Shown: positions 27,814-36,816 of the stretch, one piece after another | Numbering within the stretch: position 1 is the stretch's first letter | How the letters are laid out: each line of letters opens with the position of its first letter | Position numbers and translations under genes: made by a program | Notes under the pieces: model-generated | Told to the model about the DNA's origin: nothing | The model's input: only the letters and a program-made list of their open reading frames with translations | The model's database searches: none | Source of the DNA: Actinomadura pelletieri DSM 43383 | GTDB lineage: Bacteria; Actinomycetota; Actinomycetes; Streptosporangiales; Streptosporangiaceae | Length of the DNA: 64,000 nt | Assembly: GCF_003634705.1 (NCBI RefSeq) | Contig: NZ_RBWU01000002.1 | Coordinates: forward strand, 372,001-436,000 | Reading direction: 5' to 3'

Positions 27814-28311
27814 TTACACGGGCTCGGTGAAGTCCTCACCGGGCGCGGCGGTGAGACGTTGCAGGTAGTTGTGCTCGCCCAGGGAGTCGATGAGGCTGAG
27901 TTCGGTCTCCAGGTAGTCGACGTGCTCTTCCTCGTCCGCGAGAATGTCCTCGAAGATCCGGGCGGAGGTGACGTCGCCGCGCGAGCGCATCAGCTCGATG
28001 CCGGGCCGCAGCCGGGCCACGGTCTCCAACTCCAGGGCGAGGTCGGCCCGGAGCTGCTCGGGCACGTTCTGCCCGATCCGCAGGGCGTTGAGTTTCTGGT
28101 AGTTCGGCATTCCCTCCAGGAAAAGGATCCGTTCGGTGAGCCGCTCGGCGTGCTTCATCTCGTCGATGGATTCCGAGCGGGTGTGCTTGGCGAGCCGCAC
28201 ATAGCCCCAGTCCTGCTGCATCTTGGCGTGCAGGAAGAACTGGTTGATCGCCGTCAGTTCCGCGGTGAGCTGCTCGTTGAGCAGCCCGATGATCTCTCTG
28301 TCACCGTCCAT
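27814..28311 (-). CDS. bfr: Bacterioferritin
   Basis: 165 aa, forming the 24-subunit iron-storage shell. Begins MDGDREIIGLLNEQLTAELTAINQFF. Ferroxidase ligands are seen in TAELTAINQ (E18), DEMKHAER (E51, H54), the central LALELE, and DEEEHVDYLE (E, H). M52 in DEMKHAER is the heme-binding methionine, so this is a heme-containing bacterioferritin and not a plain ferritin. The long open frame runs to 28602, but the ATG at 28311 gives the family N-terminus. Two iron boxes about 306 bp upstream suggest IdeR/DmdR control, as for mycobacterial bfrA. Confidence 0.95.
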   Translation of the reverse strand: MDGDREIIGLLNEQLTAELTAINQFFLHAKMQQDWGYVRLAKHTRSESIDEMKHAERLTERILFLEGMPNYQKLNALRIGQNVPEQLRADLALELETVARLRPGIELMRSRGDVTSARIFEDILADEEEHVDYLETELSLIDSLGEHNYLQRLTAAPGEDFTEPV

Positions 28312-28845
28312 GCGCACATGCTTACATCTCTGGCACGGACCGGACAGACTAGAAAATTCGAGTTGAACATTCCCATCGCGGCGAACCCGTGCCCGGGGCT
28401 GCGGCGACGTCGCGGCGAGCGCCCCGCCGGGACGACGAGAATGATGTCGGCTGAGATTCTCAATTAATGGATCCCTCGCCATTGTAAAGCCGCTGTAGAG
28501 GGCATGTTCCCAGGTCAGAGGATCTGTGTTGAGGCGTGCTCTGGTCGATAAGTAAGCGCGTCTTCTGTGTGGAAGGCAGTTCGGTCTGTAAGTGAACGCC
28601 AATCCGAGAGCAATTATTAAGGCTAGGCTCGCCTAATTAAGGATAGGCTATCCTAATGCGCGAAAAACTGTTCTTGTGGCCGCTGGGTCAGGGGTGTCGG
28701 GAGCGCATCCGGCCGGTCGTCGACGGCTTCTAAGAAGATCGCAATTAATATGATCGAATACTTGACTTGGTGACGGCGCGCATGATCCGAACGTCCGTCG
28801 GGAGAAGGAAAGGAGCCGCGGCCGGACCCGTCGGCCCGTAAACCG
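28312..28845. other. Long leader and AT-rich region between bfr and the RDD gene
   Basis: No protein gene supported. It carries the tandem iron boxes (28617-28656), then AT-rich DNA (for example GCAATTAATATGATCG near 28740). A 25-codon frame on the plus strand (28656-28733) begins inside the second box and has no ribosome-binding site. The 305 bases between the boxes and bfr are unusually long for a leader. Confidence 0.5.
28617..28656. promoter_or_regulatory. Tandem iron boxes (IdeR/DmdR/DtxR operators)
   Basis: Two adjacent 19-bp palindromes, TAAGGCTAGGCTCGCCTAA (28618-28636) and TAAGGATAGGCTATCCTAA (28638-28656), 20 bp apart start to start. Both match the actinobacterial iron-box consensus (TWAGGTWAGSCTWACCTWA), the second almost perfectly. 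Mycobacterial bfrA has a similar tandem arrangement through which IdeR activates transcription when iron is plentiful. bfr is the only gene reading away from the boxes on the minus strand. Confidence 0.88.
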
Positions 28846-29844
28846 TCAGTGGGCGGGCGGATAGGGGCCCTGGGCGGGCGGCGGAGGCGTGTTCAGCACA
28901 TGCTGATACGGCCCAGCGCCATAGTTGGACGGCGGCAGGAACTGCGGACGCCCCGGCCCGGCCGGGCTGAACGGCGGCGGCGCCGGAGGGCCCTGGCGGG
29001 GCGGTCCGGACGGCGCGGCCCCGGCCATCGCCGGAGCCGCGGCCGTGGCCGGCGCCCAGGACGTCCAGCCGAGGCGCTGCATACGGCGGGCGCGGCGCTG
29101 GGCGAGCCGCCACTCCTCACGGTGGCGCCGCTCGGCGAGGACCGCCGACAGCAGGATCTCCGGACGCACCCCCGGCGGCGGAGGCGGGCTCACCACCGCC
29201 ACGACCTGCGACGCGATCCGCTGCCCGAGCGAGTCACGGACCTCCGGCAGCAGCTCCCAGAAACGCGACAGGTACTGCCGGGCCGTCATCGCCAGCTCGT
29301 CCGACAGCATCGACAGCTCCAGCGAACGCGCCCACCAGGCGAGCTGCGGCGGCATCACGGCGACCGGACCGTGGAACGCCGACGCCGGAACCCGCTCCTG
29401 GATGACGATCGTCCCGGCGAACAGGTCGCCGAGCCGCTTGCCGCGCCGGTTGCAGAACGAGGTGATCAGCGCGGGGGAGCCGTAGAACGTCCAGAACTCG
29501 ATGAAGCCCGCCAGCGCGCGCACCAGCGCCTGCCGGAACCTGACGGGCCCGCCGTCGTCGGCGACGACCCGCAGCCCCAGGGCCATCTTGCCGAGCGTCC
29601 GTCCCCGCGTCAGCGTCTCCATCAGGCACGGATACCCGACCAGGACGGTGACGACGGCGAGAAGCGACAACCCGATCGTCCACGCCTCGTCGGCGACGAG
29701 CGACGTCATCGCCGTGAAGTAGATCGCGATGTTGAGCAGCACCATCTGGAGGAGCAGGTCGAGAAGGATGGCACAGCCACGGCTGGCCAGGCGCGCGACC
29801 CTGATGTCGAGCGCGACGGCCTCGCCGGTGACGAGTTCGGCCAT
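28846..29844 (-). CDS. RDD family membrane protein
   Basis: 332 aa. The RDD domain (about 5-170) is recognised from VALDIRVARLASRGCAILLDLLLQMVLL, RGRTLGKMALGLRVV and NRRGKRLGDLFAGTIVIQER. It has several membrane spans, followed by a soluble region and a Pro/Gly-rich tail (PPPPAQGPYPPAH). Family members have been linked to ion exchange, but the role is generally unknown. ATG at 29844 has GGAGGA upstream; the frame is open further but runs into the divergent SpoIIM-like gene. The pair is conserved next to the MoxR/DUF58 operon in actinomycetes. Confidence 0.88.
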   Translation of the reverse strand: MAELVTGEAVALDIRVARLASRGCAILLDLLLQMVLLNIAIYFTAMTSLVADEAWTIGLSLLAVVTVLVGYPCLMETLTRGRTLGKMALGLRVVADDGGPVRFRQALVRALAGFIEFWTFYGSPALITSFCNRRGKRLGDLFAGTIVIQERVPASAFHGPVAVMPPQLAWWARSLELSMLSDELAMTARQYLSRFWELLPEVRDSLGQRIASQVVAVVSPPPPPGVRPEILLSAVLAERRHREEWRLAQRRARRMQRLGWTSWAPATAAAPAMAGAAPSGPPRQGPPAPPPFSPAGPGRPQFLPPSNYGAGPYQHVLNTPPPPAQGPYPPAH

Positions 29845-29916
29845 GGCCTGATCCTCCAAGTGGTCGGGTGCGGTCCATTTTGCCGGTTCGGCGGGCCGAG
29901 GCGTTAGTCTCCCTGG

Positions 29917-30912
29917 GTGGACGTCGACGCCTATGTGGCCGCGCACAACGCCGACTGGCAGCGCCTCGAGTGGCTCATCAACCGCGGCCGCAGGCTGACC
30001 GGCGCGGAAGCCGACGAACTGGTCGAGCTTTACCAGCGGACGGCCACGCATCTGTCGGTCGTCCGGTCCAGCTCACCCGACCCCCAGCTGGTGGGTCGGC
30101 TGTCGTCGCTCGTGGCACGCGCCAGGGCGAAGGTGGCCGGTGCGCAGGCGCCGTTGTGGCGGGACGTCACCCGCTTCGCGACCGTGTCCTTCCCGGCCGC
30201 CGCGTACCGGATGCGATGGTGGTGGCTCGGCAGCGCCGTCCTCGGCAACCTGCTGTCGATCGCGCTGGCGATCTGGATCGTGCAGAGCCCCGAGGTGCAG
30301 GCGAGCATCGCCCCACCGGACGAGATCCGTGAACTCGTCGAACACGACTTCGCGAACTACTACACCGAGCACTCGGCGTCGTCGTTCGCGTTCCAGGTGT
30401 GGGTGAACAACGCCTGGGTGTCGGCGGTCGCGCTGATGTTCGGCATCATGCTCGGCATCCCCACCATCTACGTGCTGCTGCTCAACCAGGTCAACCTCGG
30501 CCTGATCGGCGGGCTGATGTTCGCCTACGGCAAGGGCGACGTGTTCTTCGGGCTGATCCTGCCGCACGGGCTGCTGGAACTCACCGCCGTCTACCTGGCG
30601 TGCGCGGGCGGCCTCAAACTCGGCTGGACGATCGTCGACCCCGGCCGGCGCCGCCGCGGCCAGGCCCTCGCCGAGGAGGGCCGTGCCGCCGTCAGCATCG
30701 CCATCGGCCTCATCGCCGTCCTGCTGGTGTCCGGCCTCATCGAGGGCTTCGTCACCGGCTGGGTGCACACCACCTGGCTGCGCATCGGCATCGGTGTCGT
30801 CGCCGAGGTCGCGTTCCTCGCCTACGTGATCGTCCTCGGTCGCCGCGCCACCCGGCAGGGCGAGACCGGCGACGCCGACCTCCGCCCCGACCTCGCCCCC
30901 GTCTCCGGCTGA
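29917..30912 (+). CDS. Stage II sporulation protein M-like membrane protein
   Basis: 331 aa. An N-terminal soluble helical region (MDVDAYVAAHNADWQRLEWL) is followed by about six membrane spans, with family segments FGIMLGIPTIYVLLLNQVNLGLIGGL and PHGLLELTAVYLACAGGLKLGW. SpoIIM in Bacillus takes part in septal wall degradation during sporulation; the actinobacterial paralogues beside RDD/MoxR genes are uncharacterised. GTG start. It is divergent from the RDD gene. Confidence 0.88.
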   Translation: MDVDAYVAAHNADWQRLEWLINRGRRLTGAEADELVELYQRTATHLSVVRSSSPDPQLVGRLSSLVARARAKVAGAQAPLWRDVTRFATVSFPAAAYRMRWWWLGSAVLGNLLSIALAIWIVQSPEVQASIAPPDEIRELVEHDFANYYTEHSASSFAFQVWVNNAWVSAVALMFGIMLGIPTIYVLLLNQVNLGLIGGLMFAYGKGDVFFGLILPHGLLELTAVYLACAGGLKLGWTIVDPGRRRRGQALAEEGRAAVSIAIGLIAVLLVSGLIEGFVTGWVHTTWLRIGIGVVAEVAFLAYVIVLGRRATRQGETGDADLRPDLAPVSG

Positions 30913-30920
30913 ATTCATTG

Positions 30921-30942
30921 AATCCCGGCCCTGACCGGGATT
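30921..30942 (+). terminator. Terminator of the SpoIIM-like gene
   Basis: AATCCCGG (30921-30928) pairs with CCGGGATT (30935-30942) around six bases, nine bases after the stop. Confidence 0.7.
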
Positions 30943-31016
30943 GTGCGAGCGCTGCATCGCTTCGCGATCTGGTCGAGGCGGCTCGCCTTCGGCGTCACCT
31001 CCTCGACCAGGTGACG

Positions 31017-31139
31017 CGCTCGCGCGGTGGGCTGCTGCACCCCGAGGCCCAGGAACGAGATCGCGGCGACCAGAAGGATCTCCTCGCCGACATCGAATGT
31101 CGCCATCACCAGCATCGGCCCGCTCCGTGGATCGGAGTT
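31017..31139 (-). pseudogene. Relic of a DppC/OppC-type ABC permease
   Basis: The minus strand reads MLVMATFDVGEEILL then VAAISFLGLGVQQPTA, which matches the hallmark of dipeptide/nickel ABC permeases (ATxxVGxxILxEAxLSFLGLGVQPPTP). Only about 40 residues remain; after QQPTARA the similarity stops at an inverted repeat, and nothing of the permease is left on either side. Confidence 0.7.
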
Positions 31140-31205
31140 CGTGCTGATGGCCCTGCTGCGGGGGCGTCCGCGCCGCGAACGCTGCTGCGCGGCCTCGCAC
31201 GTGGC

Positions 31206-31485
31206 CGAGCTTCCGTCCGGGTGGCCGCGGTCGCCGCCGTCACGGGCACCACCGGGGAGGACGCCGGGATCGGCTCGGCAGTGTTCACGTCCGTCCAGCA
31301 GATCGGCGGTGCGTGCGGAGTGGCGGTCCTTGTCGGACTCGTCACCCGCCGCCGCGACGCCCTGACCGGGCTCGACGGACCCGCCCGCGCGCCGCGACGG
31401 AGGGATGCTCCCTGGCCCTCGTCGCCGCCGCCCTCATCCTGCCTCTGGGCCCGGTGCTCATCACCCTCGTCCTGCCGGGGGCTAC
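31206..31485 (+). pseudogene. Relic of a 14-TM MFS drug-exporter (DHA2) C-terminus
   Basis: One frame (31206-31370) reads VAAVTGTTGEDAGIGSAVF then TSVQQIGGACGVAVLVGL, the TM13 region of EmrB/QacA exporters (usual form GLASGLxNTSQQIGGALGLAVL). The last span continues in another frame (31402-31485, LALVAAALILPLGPVLITLV), so at least one frameshift lies between. No start and no N-terminal twelve spans remain. It abuts the DUF58 stop. Confidence 0.65.
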
Positions 31486-32774
31486 AGGCGGCCGGCGGCC
31501 TTGAGGGAGAGGTAGGCGTCGGCGAGGGCGGGGGCGATCTCGTCGGGGGGCGCGTCCACGACCTCGACGCCGTGTCCGCGGAGTTCTGCGGTGAGGCGGC
31601 GGCGTTCGGCGCGGGCGCGTTCGGCGGCGGCGGCGTCGTAGACGGAGGCGAGGTCGCCGCGGGCGGCGGCCATCTCGCCGACGCGTGGGTCGGACACCGC
31701 GGCGATCATGACGAGGTGGCGGGCGGTGAGCTGCGGCAGCAGCGGCAGCAGGCCCTCCTCGATCGCGGCCGTGTTCAGCTCGGTGAGCAGGACGACCAGG
31801 CACCGCTGCCGGACGCGGGCCATCAGCGTCGACACCATCCCCGCGGCGTCGCACTCGATCAGCTCGGGTTCCAGCGGCGCCATGGCGTGGACCATCGCGG
31901 GCAGCAGGTCCGTCCGGGACGCGCCCTCGACCCGGGCGCGGACGCGCCGGTCGTAGGCGAGTAGGTCGACACGGTCACCGGCGCGGGACGCGAGGGCGCC
32001 GAGGAGCATCGCCGCGTCCATCGAGCAGTCCAGCCTGGGGATGTCGCCGACGCGGCCCGCGGATGTGCGGCCCGTGTCGAGGACGAGGTAGATGCGCCGG
32101 TCGCGTTCGGGGCGCCAGGTACGGACGACGATGTCGTTACGGCGGGCGGTGGCCCGCCAGTCGATGGAACGGACGTCGTCGCCGTCCACGTATTCGCGCA
32201 GCGAGTCGAACTCGGTGCCCTGCCCGCGGATGAGGGCGACGTGGGCGCCGGTGAGTTCGCGGAGGCGCGCCAGCTTGGCGGGAAGGTGGCGGCGGGACGG
32301 GAACGCCGGGAGCGCGCGCACCGTCCAGGGCGCGGCCCGCGAGAGTTGCCGCGCGGCGAGCCCCAGCGGCCCCACGGAGCGGACGACGACGGTGACGGCC
32401 GTCCGGTCGCCCCGGCGGGTCGGTGTGAGCGTCATCTCCACGCGGCGGCGCTCACCGGCGGGGACGTCCACCCGGACGGTGCGCGGGGTCGCTCCGGCGC
32501 TCGGCGGCCACACGTCCCGCAGCCGGGCCTTGAGCCGGCGGCGGCCGAGGTTCTCCACGATCAGCGTCACGTTCGCCGTCTCGCCGAGCCGGACGTTCGT
32601 GTCGCCGGAACGGTGGAAACGCAGGGCGCGCACGTTCCCGGCGAGGGCGAGATCGGCGAGGACGCCGAGCAGCAGGACCCCCCAGACGGCGAACAGCGTC
32701 CACCAGCTCGGCGCGAACAGCGGGATCACCGCGCCGAGCAGCGCCAGCAGGCCGAGACGTCCCGTCAGTGCCAT
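31482..32774 (-). CDS. DUF58 domain protein
   Basis: 430 aa. Two N-terminal membrane spans (LGLLALLGAVIPLFA, LFAVWGVLLLGVLADLAL), a beta-rich region, then the DUF58 core GTEFDSLREYVDGDDVRSIDWRATAR followed by a vWA-like fold with RIYLVLDTGRTSAG. Always found with a MoxR ATPase, 13 bp upstream here; the pair is thought to act in protein complex assembly or maturation. It is the last gene of the five-gene operon beginning at 36816. Confidence 0.9.
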   Translation of the reverse strand: MALTGRLGLLALLGAVIPLFAPSWWTLFAVWGVLLLGVLADLALAGNVRALRFHRSGDTNVRLGETANVTLIVENLGRRRLKARLRDVWPPSAGATPRTVRVDVPAGERRRVEMTLTPTRRGDRTAVTVVVRSVGPLGLAARQLSRAAPWTVRALPAFPSRRHLPAKLARLRELTGAHVALIRGQGTEFDSLREYVDGDDVRSIDWRATARRNDIVVRTWRPERDRRIYLVLDTGRTSAGRVGDIPRLDCSMDAAMLLGALASRAGDRVDLLAYDRRVRARVEGASRTDLLPAMVHAMAPLEPELIECDAAGMVSTLMARVRQRCLVVLLTELNTAAIEEGLLPLLPQLTARHLVMIAAVSDPRVGEMAAARGDLASVYDAAAAERARAERRRLTAELRGHGVEVVDAPPDEIAPALADAYLSLKAAGRL

Positions 32775-32787
32775 GTCGCGGGGCCGT

Positions 32788-33834
32788 TCAGCGCGGAGCC
32801 GGGACGTGGGCGAGGATGCCCTCCAGCACGCCGTCGGCCGTCGCGCCCTCCAACTCCGCCTCCGGGCGGAGCTGGACGCGGTGCCGCAGCGTCGGGCGGG
32901 CCAGCGCCTTCACATCGTCCGGTGTGACGTAGTCGCGGCCCGACAGCCACGCCCACGCGCGGGACGTCGCCAGCAGCGCCGTCGCGCCTCGGGGTGACAC
33001 GCCGAGCTGGAGGGACGGCGACTGACGCGTCGCCCGGCACAGGTCCACGACGTAGGCGGCGACCTTCGGGTCGAGATGGACGGCCCTGACCGCGGCGCGT
33101 CCGGCGGCCAGTTCGTCGGCGCCCGCGACCGGCTGCACCGCCGACAGGTCACGCGGGTCGAACCCGGCCGCGTGCCGCTGCAACATGGAGATCTCCTCGT
33201 CCCGTGTGGGGACGGGCACGGTCAGCTTGACCAGGAACCGGTCGAGCTGGGCCTCCGGCAGGGGATAGGTGCCCTCGTACTCGATCGGGTTCTGCGTCGC
33301 GCACACCACGAACGGGTCGGGCAGCGGACGCGCGGAGCCCTCCACGGAGACCTGCCGTTCCTCCATGGCCTCCAGCAGGGACGCCTGCGTCTTCGGCGGT
33401 GTCCGGTTGATCTCGTCGGCGAGGAGGAGGTTGGTGAAGACGGGACCCTCGCGGAAGTCGAACTCCGACGTCCGGTTGTCGTACACGAGCGACCCGGTCA
33501 CGTCGCCGGGCATCAGGTCGGGGGTGAACTGGACGCGTTTGAAGTCGAGGTCGAGGGCCCGCGACAGCGTCTTGATGAGCAGCGTCTTCGCTGTACCTGG
33601 GACGCCTTCCAGCAGCACATGACCACGGCAGAGCAACGCGATGACCAGACCGGTGACCACGGAGTCCTGACCGACGACGGTCTTGGCGACCTCGCCGCGC
33701 AGCGCCGTCAGCGCCGCGCGGGCGGTGTCGGCCTGCCGCCGCGCCTCCTCGGACAGCGCGCCCGGCGGAGTGTCGCTCCGCGCTTGGTAGCCGCCGGGCA
33801 CGTCGTCCTTCCCGAGCTCTACTGGTTGGTTCAA
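32788..33834 (-). CDS. MoxR-family AAA ATPase
   Basis: 348-aa cytoplasmic AAA+ ATPase. Walker A GVPGTAKT, Walker B LLLADEINRTPPKTQ, sensor 1 in VCATQNPIEYEGTYPLPEAQLDRF, and the C-terminal lid with LGVSPRGATALLATSRAWAWL. MoxR proteins act as chaperones with DUF58/vWA partners. Its ATG overlaps the stop of the DUF4350 gene by four bases. Confidence 0.95.
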   Translation of the reverse strand: MNQPVELGKDDVPGGYQARSDTPPGALSEEARRQADTARAALTALRGEVAKTVVGQDSVVTGLVIALLCRGHVLLEGVPGTAKTLLIKTLSRALDLDFKRVQFTPDLMPGDVTGSLVYDNRTSEFDFREGPVFTNLLLADEINRTPPKTQASLLEAMEERQVSVEGSARPLPDPFVVCATQNPIEYEGTYPLPEAQLDRFLVKLTVPVPTRDEEISMLQRHAAGFDPRDLSAVQPVAGADELAAGRAAVRAVHLDPKVAAYVVDLCRATRQSPSLQLGVSPRGATALLATSRAWAWLSGRDYVTPDDVKALARPTLRHRVQLRPEAELEGATADGVLEGILAHVPAPR

Positions 33835-35063
33835 GACTCGCGTACCTGCCTTTCCAGGTCGTCGAGGACGTCGCTGAGGGCGATGAGCCCGGCGTCGTCC
33901 ACGGGTTCAGGACCGTACAGGGCCGCGCCGACGTACGTCTCGTCGTAGGCGGTGCGGCGGGCGACCGCCGTGACGATCTCCTGTGCGGCCGAGGGGTCCT
34001 GCGCGCGGCCGCGGGGCAGGCCGAGCAGCGGGACGAGACGTTCACGGGCGCCGGAGCGCAACGCGTCCGAGGCGCGGTCGCGGGCGTGTCCGGCGCGGTA
34101 GAGGCGGGCGCGTCCCTCGACCGTCTCCGCGGAGCGGACGACGACGGGCAGCGCCTCCGCCACCACCGGGCCGAGGCGGCGCCCCCGCCACAGCGCCACC
34201 AGGAGCACCGCGACCAGCAGTTCGAGGAAGAACAACTTCACCCCGAACGGGAGGAGGTCGCCGAGCGACTGCTGCCCGGCGCCGGATCCCGACTTCGGCA
34301 GGTCGGGCACCAGCCACACGATCGACGCGCCCGTACCGGCGGCCAGGTTCAGTGCCAGTGCCGCGTTGCCCTCCTCGGTCAGCCGACCGTTGGTCAACGG
34401 TTCGGCTGAACCCAGCACGGTGACGGTGTTGGAACCGCGCTGTACCTGGACGACCCTGGAACCGCCGGAGTCGGACCGGTAACACTGTGTCGCGGATCCC
34501 GTCGCCTCGTAGGTGTCGGACTGACGGAACGCGACCGTTCCCGCGCGCGTCGCGGCTTCCAGGGAGCAGCCCGGATCGGCGTTCCCGTACACGGCGTCGC
34601 GCCTGCGCACCTGCGGGGCGAGTTCCGCCAGCGCGAACGATGTGGGCCGGACGAGCAGCAAGTCGACCTGCCAGGTGCTCAGTTGGCGCAGGTCGTAGTC
34701 GGTGAGCCGCTCGGTTCGGGTCACCAGGATGAGCGAGCCGGGGTCGGCCGCGTCGATGGCGTCCCCCGCGTTTCGCGCCACCGTCACGCCCGTCCCCCGC
34801 TGCTTGAGGAGTTCGGCGAGGGCGCGTCCGCCGTCCTGCTTCGGCGACGTCGGATCGAGCGCCTGCGGCGACGTCGCGGGACGCAGCGCGGCCAGGATCA
34901 CCGCGACCACCACCATGACGAGGATCACCGCGACCACACCGCGCGCGGACCGCCAGCGGCGCCCCGCGACCTGCCGCGCGGACGGTTCGGCCCCCGGTGC
35001 GCCCTGCGCGCCGCCCTGGGTGCCGCCCTGTGCGCCGCCGGGCGGGGCGGTCTGCGTCACCAT
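33831..35063 (-). CDS. DUF4350 domain membrane protein
   Basis: 410 aa. One N-terminal membrane span (GVVAVILVMVVVAVILAAL), an extracytoplasmic domain with KQDGGRALAELLKQRGTGV (DUF4350 fold) and PLTNGRLTEEGNAALALNL, a second span (FFLELLVAVLLVALW), and a cytoplasmic C-terminal part. Resembles Rossmann-like regulators of glycan metabolism, but the function is unknown. Overlaps its neighbours on both sides, in an operon with MoxR and DUF4129. Confidence 0.88.
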   Translation of the reverse strand: MVTQTAPPGGAQGGTQGGAQGAPGAEPSARQVAGRRWRSARGVVAVILVMVVVAVILAALRPATSPQALDPTSPKQDGGRALAELLKQRGTGVTVARNAGDAIDAADPGSLILVTRTERLTDYDLRQLSTWQVDLLLVRPTSFALAELAPQVRRRDAVYGNADPGCSLEAATRAGTVAFRQSDTYEATGSATQCYRSDSGGSRVVQVQRGSNTVTVLGSAEPLTNGRLTEEGNAALALNLAAGTGASIVWLVPDLPKSGSGAGQQSLGDLLPFGVKLFFLELLVAVLLVALWRGRRLGPVVAEALPVVVRSAETVEGRARLYRAGHARDRASDALRSGARERLVPLLGLPRGRAQDPSAAQEIVTAVARRTAYDETYVGAALYGPEPVDDAGLIALSDVLDDLERQVRES

Positions 35064-35764
35064 CGCGGTCCTCCGTCCTCACCGGCTCCGGCGGGCGTGA
35101 GGTCGTCGGCCTCCAGCGGCTTCGGCTTCGCCGCATGGAGCCGGTCGTCCACGTCCTTGACCCGCGCGTACCCCTCCGGGGTGCCCGGACGGTCGCCGTA
35201 CCAGACGTCGTCGAAGATCCGGACGGCCTCGCGCAGGTCGTCGGCGAGCTGCGGCACGGCCTGGCCGGTCTCCTCCGCCAGCTCGTCGGCGGTGCGTCCG
35301 GGCCGTGCCGGCAACACCGCCCGTTCCTCCAGGTCGCGGGCCATCGCGCGGAGCCGTTCCCGGATCGCCTCCGCCCACTGCCCGGCCGCCGCGTGTTGCT
35401 CCGCCGCTGTTCTGTGGTCGAGCGCCGTGGACGTCGTGTCGTCCAGGAGGGGATCGTTCCTGGACCGCGGGTTGCGGCGGCCCCGCATCAGCCACGCGAC
35501 GATCGCGATGGCGACGAGCGCGACTAGGATGACGACGACGATCGACGTCCAGCCCCCGCCGCGACCCTGCGATTCTGGAGCGGGCGCCTTGAAGAACAGT
35601 TCCTGGAGCCATTCGGCGAAGTCGTCCCAGGTGCGTTGCAGCCAGGACGGTTCGTCGCGCTGGTAGATCTGCTTGTCGAGTTCGCGTCGGGCCAACTCGC
35701 GGGCCTCGTCCCGGCCGATCGGGTCGGGAGCCGCCGTAAGGAGCGGCGCGTTCAAGCGCGTCAT
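35057..35764 (-). CDS. DUF4129 domain membrane protein
   Basis: 235 aa. The N-terminal part REELARRELDKQIYQ-like (ARRELDKQIYQRDEPSWLQ) is followed by a single span (TSIVVVILVALVAIAIVAWLM) and a cytoplasmic DUF4129 domain (AIRERLRAMARDLEERAVL, GRTADELAEE). ATG at 35764 overlaps the preceding stop by four bases; the frame is open to 35812. In the operon with DUF4350, MoxR and DUF58. Confidence 0.87.
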   Translation of the reverse strand: MTRLNAPLLTAAPDPIGRDEARELARRELDKQIYQRDEPSWLQRTWDDFAEWLQELFFKAPAPESQGRGGGWTSIVVVILVALVAIAIVAWLMRGRRNPRSRNDPLLDDTTSTALDHRTAAEQHAAAGQWAEAIRERLRAMARDLEERAVLPARPGRTADELAEETGQAVPQLADDLREAVRIFDDVWYGDRPGTPEGYARVKDVDDRLHAAKPKPLEADDLTPAGAGEDGGPRW

Positions 35765-36816
35765 GGATTCGCCCCCGTCCTCGGGTGCGCCGGTGTCGGG
35801 CCGGTCCGCCACAGGTCGACGAAGTCTTCCACGTGGTCACCGCGTCTTTCGATCCGCAACTCCAGGTCGAATCCTTCACGGCGCATCCGACGGTCCATGT
35901 AGAGCAGCGCGATCACCCCGGCGTCGAACGGGAGGACGACCGACCAACTGACGATCCGGCCGAGCGTGTCCACGGCGAGCGCCGCCATCGTCGCGTCGCT
36001 ACCTGTGGCATCACCGAAGAAGGCCAGTTGCACGAACAGGAACGGGATCCGCAAGGCGAAGAAGCCCATGAACACGGTCACGAGCATCGCCAGTAGCAGG
36101 GTTCCGAACGTCCGGAACCAGCGTCCCTTGGACAGGGCCACCGCCCGGCGGAGCGCACCGCCCACTGTCTGCCGTTCCAGGACGACCGCAGGAACGGCCA
36201 AGACGAACAGTAGGTAGAGCCACACCATCAGCCCTATGCCGATGGGAAACCCGAGAAGCCCCGCGAGCACGCTCAGCCCGGGATGCGCCTCGACCGCGAT
36301 CAGCAGGGCGAACGGAAGGGTCGGTAGTACCAGCGCGACCAGTGAGACGCCGATGACGGCCGCGGAGGTCGCCAACAGCCGGCCCAGACGCGGCCGGGTG
36401 TCCCGCCACGCCTGGCGCGGCGCGATCGGCGCGCCCACCAGTTCGCGACCGAGGATCGGTGCGAGGAGACCGGCCAGCACCAGAATCGCGTACGCCGACA
36501 GCACCAGCCCCATCACCGTCAACGTGAGCTGCGCGCCGAGCGACTCCAGCAGAAGGTCGGGGGTGACCTCGTTGCGGGCCTCGTCCCCGATGAAGAAGTA
36601 CGCGGCGATCGAACTCGCCACCTGGATCACCGTGGTCATCCCCACGGCCAGGCCCAGTGACGTGCGCGGGCGCCGCCGGATCCCGGCGATGGCGCCGTCC
36701 AGCATCTCCGAGACGGACATGGGACGGAACGGGACGTCCTGCACGCCGGACGCGTCGCTGTCGGCGTCGGCGCCGTCTCGGCCGACTCGGCCGTCTCGGC
36801 CGTCCGGTCCCGGCAT
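35761..36816 (-). CDS. Polytopic membrane protein (glycerophosphodiesterase membrane-domain type)
   Basis: 351 aa. After an acidic N-terminus it has FRPMSVSEMLDGAIAGIRRRPR, the usual entry of actinobacterial proteins with the GPDPase membrane domain, then about six spans (VMGLVLSAYAILVLAGLLAP, LLATSAAVIGVSLVALVL). There is no phosphodiesterase catalytic domain. First gene of the DUF4129/DUF4350/MoxR/DUF58 operon; ATGA overlap with the next gene. Confidence 0.82.
   Translation of the reverse strand: MPGPDGRDGRVGRDGADADSDASGVQDVPFRPMSVSEMLDGAIAGIRRRPRTSLGLAVGMTTVIQVASSIAAYFFIGDEARNEVTPDLLLESLGAQLTLTVMGLVLSAYAILVLAGLLAPILGRELVGAPIAPRQAWRDTRPRLGRLLATSAAVIGVSLVALVLPTLPFALLIAVEAHPGLSVLAGLLGFPIGIGLMVWLYLLFVLAVPAVVLERQTVGGALRRAVALSKGRWFRTFGTLLLAMLVTVFMGFFALRIPFLFVQLAFFGDATGSDATMAALAVDTLGRIVSWSVVLPFDAGVIALLYMDRRMRREGFDLELRIERRGDHVEDFVDLWRTGPTPAHPRTGANP

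Larger units (their letters stand above)
30913..31481. other. Gene graveyard between the SpoIIM-like and DUF58 genes
   Basis: No intact gene. It holds the spoIIM terminator, an inverted repeat (CTGGTCGAGG at 30969-30978 with CCTCGACCAG at 31001-31010), and two unrelated transporter relics listed separately. Confidence 0.7.

Noticed and set aside
28656..28733. 25-codon frame MREKLFLW... beginning in the second iron box
   Set aside because: No ribosome-binding site, start lies inside the operator, and no similarity; unlikely to be translated.
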